A stretch of DNA of 64,000 bases from Heterostelium multicystogenum (Eukaryota; Evosea; Eumycetozoa; Acytosteliales; Acytosteliaceae): positions 1 to 64,000 of the forward strand of contig RCNN01000145.1 in NCBI GenBank assembly GCA_003667245.1, in the 5' to 3' direction. This document shows, piece after piece, positions 45,883 through 56,350 of this stretch. Each line of letters opens with the position of its first letter. Position 1 is the stretch's first letter. The position numbers and the translations under genes are program-made. Under the pieces are notes generated by a model. That model was not told the DNA's origin, searched no databases, and worked only from the letters and a program-made list of their open reading frames with translations.

Positions 45883-47498
45883 ATGAGCAACAATAATACA
45901 CTCAACAACAATAATGATGCTGCAACTCCAGCCGTAAATGGAAATCTACAATCAAATGAACAACAAGGAGATATTGCAGATCTCGCCAATTTACATCTGA
46001 ATGCAAATGGTACTACTTTCATTAACAACAACAACAGTATCACAACTGGTGCTTTAAAGACACACTTTGGATCTCCTTTAAGAACTTTGATTCGTGCATC
46101 ATCGCTCCAAAACCTACCTTCACATGGCAGTGGTTCTGCAAAGGAAGATCTAATCACTTCTTCCACTATAAAGAGTCAGACTCCACTTACAACCACAAAG
46201 ATAAGATGGATTTGATCAAGTATGATCCACAGGATTCAGTACACCCTGGTCCAAGTTCCAAATATGATTTCGTCAAGGTTAAGGTTAGACTAGAGGATCA
46301 CTACTATGTACTTTCTCGTTTCCTGATATCGCGTGTACTGAATGTAACACAAGTCGATGCAGCAGACTCTGTTAAGATATCTCTCGAACTAAAGAAACGA
46401 CTGGTCGACCAAGGTCGACTTACTCTCACTCAATCGGAGCTTGAAAATGAACTGTTCACACTATTACAATCCTATGGATATGGTTCAGAATATATTGAAA
46501 GATACAGGATGACCACCCAGTATGTTTGTTTTAAAATAATAATAATATCTATTTATTCAATGGTTAACTAACCTGGACTTTTTTTAACAAAAAGGTTTCA
46601 TCACCAAAGAGTACCACTGATCATTTTGATTTCTGGACCAAAGTGCATTGGAAAGTCATGGCTAGCAACACAGCTTGCAGAGAGACTTAATCTTTCTACA
46701 GTACTTCAAACTACACTAGTACAGGATTTGATGGATGCAATTATCAAAGAGTTCCCAAATCCAAATGGAAAAGGATCAATGTTTGGCATGCCATCGGACC
46801 CACCTATCATTTTTAAAAACTATGGTTCAAAAGAGGAACTGATCTCTGACTTTAAAAAAGAGTGTGCAATGATTAGACATGGTGTTGATACTGACATTGA
46901 GAAGTGCTTTGATGAAGGTAAAGCCATCATCATTGAGGGCCCACACATCGATCCCTCACTCTTCAATGAACTTATAGCGGAGAGAACAATGTCTGTCCCT
47001 AGTAATAGCAATGATAATAATTTAGCTGTAGATAGTAGTAATAATAATGGTCAATCACTCAACCACACAAGTGAATCTGTACAAAGTAACAACAATAATA
47101 ATAATAATAATGGTAGCACACCAACAACAACTTCACAAACAACTACAAGTTTAGCAGCAAAACTGAAACCAAAAACCAAGGGTATTATTATTCCTTTTGT
47201 TTTATCAATGAGAGAGAGTGATCACAGCCTTCTTGTGGAGAATTGGTTATCTTGCAGCCCAGTAGATGCTGAATATGCAAAAAAAGCATTTGGTAATGAC
47301 CCTCGTATACAAAGCATCAAAATAGTAGAGAATCTTCAGACTATTCAAAACTATCTCTGTCAAGGCGTACCACCATTTCAACTTGTCGAAGTTAATGCTC
47401 ACAACCTATTAGAGACACTCGATGTATTACATACTGCTGTATTAAAGAGAATTAATGATGCATACTCTGGTCATGTCAAAGGATTTGAATATGAATAA
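45883..47498 (+). CDS. LPA1 / 2-phosphoglycerate-kinase-like P-loop protein
   Basis: Two exons (45883-46519 and 46595-47498), about 510 residues. After an Asn-rich start, a regulatory-looking domain (YYVLSRFLISRVLNVTQ ... ELKKRLVDQGRLTLTQSELENELF ... YGYGSEYIERYRM) leads across the intron into FHHQRVPLIILISGPKCIGKS. This contains an intact Walker A motif (GPKCIGKS) followed by LATQLAERLNLSTVLQT. This order matches plant LPA1 proteins, whose loss lowers seed phytate, and archaeal 2-phosphoglycerate kinases. An Asn/Thr-rich insert (about 47000-47150) splits the kinase region. A frame break at about 46158-46163 joins two N-terminal pieces. A role in inositol-phosphate metabolism is inferred from the plant family. 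Confidence 0.8.
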
Positions 47499-48917
47499 AT
47501 AAATAAATAAATATTTTTACATCATCATTTTATTAACCATCACCAACAACAATTAAAAGCCTTGAATTGTCCACTGTGTGAATTTATATTAATGTTTGAA
47601 CATCAGTGATTTGGAATGGTTATGGTTTAACACACAATTGAAAAATAAAATTAAACTATTAAGTCTTTCATGGTGTATTGATGTTGATCAATAAAAACAA
47701 GGTCGAGTTAAGATTTATATGTGATTAGGTTTACAAATAAGTTTGTCTTTTTTATATTTAGCTATTCTCTATTTTTAGTAGATTCAACTTTATTTTTGTA
47801 TTTTTAAAACTAATAATAACATCAAATAAATAATTGGGACAAGGGGTGAAGCATTTTTAGAGCATAGGTGTGTCTTTGTTAAATAGAGACAAAACTACTG
47901 CTCCATTATTGAATAAAACACCACAGGACTGAAGTTAAAAAAAACTTTATTGAAGATCACCAGTGCTCTGATTTACCACCTTTTAGATCACTGAGCAAAT
48001 CACATGCCCACATTTCAAAAAAACACCCTGCCACTTATAATAATATTTTCAACCCTTTCAATCAAAACCAATAATGAATGACCTAAAAAGACACAATCAC
48101 TTTACAATTTGTTTTTATTGATGACGATTTTGTGGTTGTTTCAAAATAAAGCTCTAAACACACACATCGATCATAGAGTAGTCTAGGGTCAGCTTCCTTA
48201 TTAGTGATGCGGGGACTTACTGTTCCATTATATTCTTGGGGGTAAAATTGAGCTATTGAGAGAGATGAGTCCTATGTTATTTTGAACCACCACCATTGTG
48301 ATGACAAAAGTCCAATATAACAATGTTTGTATATTGGAGTCGGTGTGGGAGGAAGAAAATATAAATCCTGAATAGGCATTTATATAAAAGTAGACGTCTA
48401 TTTAAGATCAACCACTCTTAAATTTATTTATTCTTTTCCTATATAAGTATCATTACATAAATATAAATTGTTATTATTACCTTTATATATTTTGAACTTT
48501 TATTTACCTATCTATCTATATATTCTCTAACTATTTAAAAAATTATATATACTAATATAAATATAATCATAAAACTTCAACCAAGAAACATTAACCATAT
48601 CCAATTATTTTCTTTTATGTATTAACAATATATAACTTATAGCATCCACCTTTTGTATTTTTCATTAAATAACATTAGATATATATATATTATTTTCATT
48701 CACCTCAATTTATCAGATCAACAATTGTATAACTTATTCTCATAGTATCACTATATTTATAATATAATTATCTTTGTTTTTTTTGTTCTCTCTTTTCAAT
48801 TATAACATTACTATTGTAAAATTACCCATTAATTAAAAGTTTATCTATTATTTTGTGCTTGTGTAAATTTCCTTTTAAAGTAAAAACACACCCATTTATT
48901 TGAAATTTTGCACAAAA
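47499..48917. other. Intergenic, with a less AT-rich patch
   Basis: 1.4 kb without a supported gene. TAAA repeats directly follow the previous stop codon. Between about 48160 and 48360 the base composition is visibly more balanced than in the flanks (GCGGGGACTTACTG, TTGGAGTCGGTGTGGGAGG) with no long frame. It could be a non-coding RNA or a 5' leader exon. Confidence 0.45.
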
Positions 48918-49612
48918 ATGGCAATTTGTGATAAAAGAATTACCATCAGTTTTTTAATTAATGATCAGGAGGATTCACTCCCAAACTTCCAACAACAAAA
49001 ACAACAAACGTATCAACCGGTTCCTAGAAACAAACCAGCGTCACCCAAAAGAACCACTAAATCAAAGGATTCCAATAGGCTGTGGTCTGAGAAAGATATT
49101 GAATTTTTACTTAATAAGATTACACCAGATATTTTGGAGTTTCTTGCGCCTAATGAGAAAGAAACATTGTGGCATGATGTTGCTGATCGTCTAGATCGAA
49201 CTGTTATTGCTATTCAAAAGAAATATTATAAACTGATTCAAAGTGGAATTCCTCCTACCTAAGAGCAGTCGAGAGAGTCTCCAGCAGCTTAATAGAAAAT
49301 TGAAAATCAAATCAAACAACTTTCGAAAAATGGGAAATTCTTCATCTCAGATCTTTGCAGAGTATCCCACTATCAACCCTCAGACAATAGCATACGCCAA
49401 TGTCCACCACCAAGGAAACAATGTTCCTTGTTTAATTAACAGAAAATTCACCAGAGGTTTTTGTCCAAACAAAGATGCACCAAATGTTTGCCAACTCAAC
49501 CTATAACAACCATCAAGATAATTTTTACAACGAAATTGCTTCTGAACTTGATGTACACAAAGAATTACCTCCACATTCATTGCCATCAAGATCTTCTTCT
49601 CCATTTTTTTGA
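48918..49612 (+). CDS. SANT/Myb-like domain protein
   Basis: The ATG at 48918 begins MAICDKRITISFLIND. A basic Gln-rich segment precedes a SANT/Myb-like domain (NRLWSEKDIEFLLNKITP ... EKETLWHDVADRLDRTVIAIQKKYYKLI), with three helices and spaced Trp residues. The frame breaks near 49257 (an extra T before AAG) and continues through KSSRESLQQLNRKLK and a Cys-containing region (NKDAPNVC). A second break near 49480 leads to FANSTYNNHQDNFYNEIASE and the stop at 49610-49612. About 230 residues. A DNA-binding or chromatin role is suggested by the domain. It converges with the kinase gene (gap 111 bases). Confidence 0.6.
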
Positions 49613-49723
49613 ACACCAAAACAATTTTTAATAAATATTCTAACTTTTTTTTTGGATTGAATTAAAGAAATAATAAAGTCTAATATTTCTAAAGAAAAGC
49701 AGTGTTGTAAAGATTGTTTTAAT

Positions 49724-52298
49724 TTAAATTCCAACGATATTCTTTAAGAAAATAGATGATAAAATTTTACCCATTTTCTTCTTGGTATCTGCTTGTTGGA
49801 TGAATGGATGATTGAGTAGTTCCAAAGCAGTTGGGCGCTCTGATGCATTAAATCGTAAGCATTTGGAAATAAAATCTTGGAAACTGTCGGACCAACGATT
49901 AGGATCTTCAAAAGGTTCTTTGATACCCTCAGTTCCAACCATAAACATTGTCTTTATAGGATCTTTTCGTAATTTGTGATTTCTGTTGGCAAGTTCCAAT
50001 AAACAAACTGCCAAACTCCAAATGTCTGCCGAAAAGCTGTGTGGTCGTTGCAAAATCATTTCGGGTGGCATCCATAGTGGTGAGCCACACATTCTGGTTC
50101 GTTCAGAATGTTTGATGAGGGGAGTACATAAACCAAAAATCGATAATCTTAATATCGCCTCCTGTGGTCATCATAATGTTTTGTGATTTAAGATCACGAT
50201 GTACAAACTGGTTGGTGTGAAGATAATGAATACCTAGAAGTATTTCCTGTGCAACATAGGCAATGTTGGATTCTTGGAATGGATATTGGTAGGAAGCTTC
50301 CGACAGTGTTCCTCCCTCCATAAACTCCATCGATATGTAAGCTTTGTCACCAAGAACATAGGACTCGTGATAGGTAATGATATTTGGATGTTTACAAAAA
50401 TCGAGAACTCTGATCTCTTTGAAATTGAATTTTTTATCTTTCGAGCTGACATGGTCTAACTTCTTTAGGGCTACTTTACCCTTGGCTGAAACACTACGCG
50501 CAGCATATACGCTTCCAAATCCACCTTTACCAACTCTCTCTTTGATACTGTAGTTCTTTTTAAAGTCGGAACTGGATCTCTTCACAAGTTGATCATGTGA
50601 TTTCTTTGAATATGGGGTGTAAACAACTGAAGCAATACGCTTTTCGAGAGGGATAGTTTTGTCTTTCTTCTCTTTGCTGGACTGTTCTTTATCAGAAGAT
50701 GACAGTGAGCTTGTACTACTTGTGGATGTGGTCGAAGTTTGGAGTGGTGAAGATGATAGTTGTGGAGCAGATTGGTGATGTGGGCTGGCTGTAGACAGGA
50801 TTGGTGGTGTTGAGGGCGAACTATCTTTTTTGGCAGCTCTGAGTGTTTTCTTGGTACTCTTTCTGGTCAAAATCTCTCTTTGTTGTGCGTCAGATGGGAA
50901 AAATTTAACCTTGGTTTGGAAATAGAGAAGTGATAGCGTAACTTCCCAGTGTGCCACTATATCTTCATGCTTTACATTCCACTTCTTAATAATATCCTTG
51001 TATTGATCTGGAAGACTGAGGTAATCAACAGCGACAATGTCGGGTTGAGCTTTCTTATCACGTTGCTTAGGCATTTCAATCTCCTCTGATGCCTCTGAGG
51101 ATCCAGATTGTTGTTGGGGTTGTTGAGCACCATCAACATCATTAAAGTCCAATATTTTGGCTTTGGAGGGTGTATTAGTTGTGGATCCAGTATTCGATGA
51201 TTTGGTGTTGGCAGAGGTTGAACTGTTACTGGAACCAGAGAAAATCTTTTTGAGCAGTGAAGTTTTCTTTTTAGTTGGAGTAACCGGTGTTGGCAATGGT
51301 TGTTCTTCCTTTTGCTGGGATATAACTCTACGTTTAGTCATATTTCGATAGTAGTAGTTTGTAATATCGCCAATCAATGTACAAGAGTCAACCTTTTGGT
51401 AATGAGAATGTTTCTGTGAGGTACCATACATATCATTGTATCCAATTAAATCGTTGGCCTGGGGTAAAGAAAATAATTCATACTTTATCAAATAGATAGA
51501 TGCCAAAATTAAACCAAAACAACATCTAAATAAATTAAAAATGTTGATTAACAATGATGATATTTGTTTGGATATAAAACTACTTACTCGTGTATTAAAC
51601 AAGGTGTATCTCTTCCTCTTCCAAGAATAAGTTGGGATAACTCATCAAATTGCTTGGTAATCGAAAGGATATCAGTTTCTGATTCAAACTCGATGATTTG
51701 ATATTGAAAATGCTAGTGTGATAAATATTCAAACGATAAGAATTGTGGGTTTTGCTTCTCATTGGTTTCAATTAATTCTTACTCTTTGTGTTTTTGACTG
51801 AGGCTCAATGGAACTATCAAAACCTATGCATCGGATTTGTTGACTATCTTTGAGATGGAGATTAGTCAGACTTAAAATAGTGTTGAGATCACCAACATAG
51901 AGATAAGAATGTATTTCACGACACATTGACTGAAGCAAATCATCCAATGTCAATGGTGTTCCATTAGTCTCTTGTCCATTAGGTTGCGACAGTAAATCTC
52001 CGATACTATTGTTGCTACTATCATTGATTGTAATGGTACTTTTTTGTATCAATTGATCCATCTTGATTATTAGTGACACTATTTCCACTGGAACAACAGC
52101 CACCATTTAAAGCGGTGGTACTAGTGAGACTACTGTTATTGTTGCCACAGCAGTGGTTAGAATATCACTGTCGGTGAATGATCCATTTTCCAAAGTCAGT
52201 GTCGGAGAAGTAAACGGTGTGGTCAAACCAGAATCTGGATCACTCAATTCAACTTGATTCGGTGTAACAGCTGATTGATTTTCTAAAGTTCCATGCAT
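49724..52298 (-). CDS. STE20-group serine/threonine protein kinase
   Basis: This multi-exon gene starts [15 protein letters not shown] (52298). An N-terminal unique region carries [16 protein letters not shown] and [19 protein letters not shown], interrupted by introns at about 51717-51778 and 51460-51590. A Ser/Thr-rich basic linker and a helical segment ([21 protein letters not shown]) follow. The kinase domain has all core elements: glycine loop GKGGFGSV, Lys in KVALKK, helix-C Glu in [19 protein letters not shown] and [11 protein letters not shown], then a short C-terminal lobe ending KNIVGI. Breaks occur at a T6 run (52040-52045) and, inside DFG, an A5 run (50135-50139, + strand), where one extra base explains the shift. 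The HRDLKSQN and SPLWMPPE motifs place it in the STE20/PAK-like group. About 800 residues. Confidence 0.82.
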
Positions 52299-53205
52299 CG
52301 TAAATATGAAACTATAATATAATATATATTTAGTGGTGGTGGGGTGGTTGTTGTTGTTATTGTTATTGTTGGTTGGATAGGATTTGACTATAGTACAATG
52401 AAGATTAAAGAACTAAGTTATTAATTATAATTGAGGTTAATTATTTGTACAGCTAATATTACAATATTTTACATTGGATAGTGAATTGTGTTGTCGATAA
52501 TGAGGAGTGAGTGATAGAGTTGATGAAAGTTCAGGCTTTACAAACAGTTAAGCTAAAATTTGAACTCACATTTTTACAAATTACAAAATCATATTGTTTC
52601 AATGAAAGATTTTGATGATGAACTTTATCAAAAACAAAAATACAAAACAAAAACAAAAAAGAACTCTGTCAGGTTGAGATTGGATCTAATTATATTTATT
52701 AGCTATAAGCATCTAAATTTCCTATATAATAATAACTTGATGTATTTTAGGAATAGTGTTGTTGGTTGGTTGATGGGTGGGTTGGAGGTTGGATGATGTA
52801 AAATTCTTCACAAAGTCAAGATAACAACTATGATACTTACTGATAAAAGAGAGAAGTTCTAAAACTAGAAATAAAACTAATAGATACTAATGATCTTAAT
52901 CTTAATTTCTATTCTATTTGTTTGTTTCTATGTATCAAACAGATTCTATTCACCAAAAGAAATCAACACCATCGAGATCTAATTAAAGTTAGAAAAGTTG
53001 TTTTGTTTGATTTTTTGATTTTTTTTTTCTTTTGATTTTTTTATGTTGGGACCTTTGTCCAAAAATCTTTTTGTGTTGATTTATTTATTAAATTAAAATA
53101 AAAATCTTAAAATACTTTTGTTCAAATTAGCACAAATACTTTGAAAATGTTTATTAAGTATTGCCAAAATTTTGATTCCAAAATATCTTTTAGTTAAAGA
53201 CAATT
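52299..53205. other. Intergenic between divergent genes
   Basis: This AT-rich spacer holds the promoters of the kinase and enoyl-CoA hydratase genes. A + strand frame at 52560-52796 is unsupported. A T-rich run lies at about 53010-53042. Confidence 0.45.
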
Positions 53206-54143
53206 ATGAATAGAGAAGTAGACAGTGTTTCAGATCTTCTTGTAGTTGCAGACTTCAAAACCTATAGCGAGTTTGGTGTCGTCGTTATCACCATAGCAAG
53301 ACCCGAGAGAAGAAATGCTGTATGAGAGTATTTCATTTTTCGATCTCTATTCTCTTTATTAATACGCATCGTACCTTAGGTGGATCGTTGTACTGCCGAA
53401 AAATTGGTTGAGTATTTCGAAAGATTTGATAAAGATGACGCTTTTAAAGTCGCCATATTATATGGAGGTGAGGATGTGTTTTGTTCTGGTGCTGATTTGA
53501 AGGCAATGACCACGCCTGACAATAGAAATACACTTTCAATAGAAGGTCATGGACCCATGGGTCCAAGTCGTATGCTCCTTAGCAAACCAGTGATAGCTGC
53601 AATCTCTGGCTACTGTGTCGCAGGAGGACTTGAGTTGGCTTGTTGGTGTGATTTGCGTGTGGCAGAAGAGGGTTCAATTTTTGGTGTATTTTGTAGACGC
53701 TTTGGTGTTCCTCTAATCGATGGCGGAACTATCAGATTACCAAGACTGATTGGATTATCAAGAGCCATGGATTTAATATTAACAGGTCGTCCAGTAGATA
53801 CAAAAGAAGCATATAATATGTAAGTTGAATGATTTCATTCATTGTAGTTTAGATTTCTGATTGTGATTCCCAATGAAAAAGCGGATTGGTTAATAGAATT
53901 GCACCTAAAGGTAAAGCGTTGGAGCATGCTATTGAATTAGCAAAACTAATTGGATCATTTCCTCAGAGCTGTATGAAATCTGACCGAATATCGGCCTATC
54001 AACAGTATGATCTAGAATTTAACAATGCGATACGAAATGAATTCCTGTTAGGTTTAAAGTCATTGAAATCAGAAGGTTTAAGCGGAGCAACAAATTTTGT
54101 ATCAGGAAGTGGTAGACATGGCCAATTAAATGCCAAACTTTAG
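53206..54143 (+). CDS. Enoyl-CoA hydratase/isomerase family protein
   Basis: Three exons (53206-53319, 53380-53819, 53882-54143) join in frame for 271 residues. Crotonase-fold signatures are clear: VVVITIARPERRNA, DVFCSGADLKAM (oxyanion hole), PVIAAISGYCVAGGLELACWCDLRVA, FGVFCRRFGVPLIDGGTIRLPRLIG and LILTGRPVDTKEAYNMGLVNR. The glutamate pair of canonical hydratases is replaced by the second-site pattern PLIDGGT, as in several bacterial EchA-like members, so the reaction (hydration, isomerisation or hydrolysis of acyl-CoA) cannot be fixed. No obvious N-terminal mitochondrial presequence or C-terminal peroxisomal SKL is present; the end reads NAKL, a weak PTS1-like tail. No frame breaks. Confidence 0.88.
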
Positions 54144-54323
54144 ATAGTCGGATTCATTTATTTGAGATAAATGTATTTAATGATCTTTACTATTTGTTAT
54201 TAAAAAAATACAGAAGTATAAAGTGTTTATATATACTGTCCTCTATTGCAGGTCATTCATATGTACAATAAGAAATTATCATTAAAGATTATTGAAATGT
54301 ACAATATTTACAGATAAATTTAT

Positions 54324-55845
54324 TTAAATTTTACTATGTTTTTGATTGTGCGAAGCTTGCTCACCATTCCACTGGATCATAAAATCATAGTACTGTGTTT
54401 GATTCTTAGTTAATCTTGTTTGTTCGATCTGCGCTATTTCTTTGTATAGTTCTTTTTCTCTTGGTGTTAGGTTGTTAAGTGTTGGGAACTCTGGTTTAAA
54501 GTTACATATCATGTCACCCACTTTCAGACCATCTGGATCTTTAAAGCCATGTCTATGCACAACAACACCATATTTCGATTGTGATTCATAACAAGGTACG
54601 GTTATTTGTATGTTTTTACCGTAAATGGTTGGTACATCAATCTTACAGCCAAACAGGGCTTGTGTTGTGGATAATGGTACCGTTATAATAACATTGTTTC
54701 CTTCTCTCTGGAAGAATGGATTCTGTTCCACCGTAAACTTTATGTGTAATTCGTGTTCGTCATAATTTGCTGATTTGGGTCTCTTAATCTTGAAAATAGA
54801 TGTTTGCCTGTGAATTGCCGCTGATTAGTAAATGCAATGGAGATGTTTATATTTCGTTTCAACTTACGTTGATCCATTTGATATTCCAGCTGGTATCAAT
54901 ATGGAATCTTCATATTGTTGAGATAAAAGCCCATCACCATGACAAAAATTACATGTATTCTTTAGGAGAACACCTTGACCGTTGCACACATCACATACGA
55001 ATGTTAAAAGGAAAATTGGTGACTCTGCCGTTGCCACTACATCGTTGGCATGTTGTAAATTCGCGAACCTTTGTAGATGAGCCTGTTCCCTAAAACAATG
55101 TCCACATTCAATTTTAATAGGAAAATGAATCTGTCGCTCAGTACCATACACCGATTCTTTGAATGAGAGAAACAGTGATAGCTTATGATGTATTCGAATG
55201 GGTTGTCCGTTCATTCCATTACCATTTATATTATCCATATCTTCGTCATCATCAACATGTATATTATGTGTATTGTGGTTATGAGATCTACTATGATGGT
55301 GCGCAGAGAATGGTGAACGTGAGGAGGATCCACCATTAAAAAAGTTCTCGAAAAAAGGAGAAGCAAAGGGGTCTACCGATGGAGGTACACCAACACCGTG
55401 GTGAAACGACGAAAATGGAGAGTGATGGTGATGTGAAAACTGTTTACCAAAGAATTGATTGAACATAGTAAAGACTTCGTCGGGATTCATTGTGTGGCGA
55501 GTAAATCTTATATCATGATCGAAGCCTCCAACACCCACACCACGCATTGCAGCATCATATTCTCTTCTCTTTTCGGGGTCAGATAATATAGCATATGCCT
55601 CTGATACTAATTTGAATGTTTCCTCTGAATCCTTTTCTTTTGTACCACCTCTATTCCTATCAGGGTGATATTTCAAAGCCTAAATTATATATATCAATGC
55701 ATTTATAAGCACGAACATTCGAAAGGCAACATGATAGTAGAAACAAGGATGTACATACCATTTTCTTGTAGGCTTTCTTTATAGTTTCAGCGTCTGCATT
55801 GCTATCTATCTCTAATATCTTATAATAGTCTGGTAGCTTTGACAT
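54324..55845 (-). CDS. Type I DnaJ (Hsp40) co-chaperone
   Basis: Exons 55759-55845, 54868-55679 and 54324-54807 encode about 455 residues. The J domain is complete: [24 protein letters not shown] across the intron into ALKYHPDRN (HPD motif), then [17 protein letters not shown] His/Phe/Gly-rich middle replaces the usual Gly/Phe region. A zinc-finger cluster follows with four CxxCxGxG-type knuckles, the last two CDVCNGQG and CNFCHGDG. The first two knuckles are split by frame breaks near 55095 and 55000. The C-terminal substrate domains ([31 protein letters not shown]) are intact. It should stimulate an Hsp70. The lack of a clear targeting sequence suggests the cytosol. Confidence 0.85.
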
Positions 55846-56350
55846 TTACTATGAAATAGGTAATCTCTTGTTTCCTATATTGTTAAGAAATGAAAAAAAA
55901 GAACCTTTATTGAGTTTATCTATTTATTATTATTAAAATTAAAAATAAAATTAAATTCAAAAAATAATAATAATAATAATAATTATTAATTAAAAATGGT
56001 TTTTTAATTTTGATCATTTGATTTTAAATAATTTATTTTTAATTATAGACATGTTATTTGTGTTTTTGAAGTTGGACTTGAACAAAGTGCATGAGCTTTT
56101 GAACTATGATAATTAGATAATACATTCAGCAGCTTGTCAGTCAATAGAACAAATAAGGAATTCAAATCTTGGAGAATTTTAATTCTTTCATTTTTTGTTA
56201 TTTTTTTATACTGAAAAAGAAAAATTTATTGGAAATGTATTTGCCGCCTTTTTTTTTGGTTTATCTTTATCGTATAATTGAACAAAATGTTTGTTCTTTT
56301 CATATTTCTGAATAGTCCAAATCAGTTAGATAACATAATAGTAATATCAA
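55846..56350. other. Intergenic between divergent genes
   Basis: This AT-rich spacer contains an AAT/ATT inverted run near 55964-55990. It is the upstream region of the LAGLIDADG-dUTPase fusion; no other gene was seen. Confidence 0.45.
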
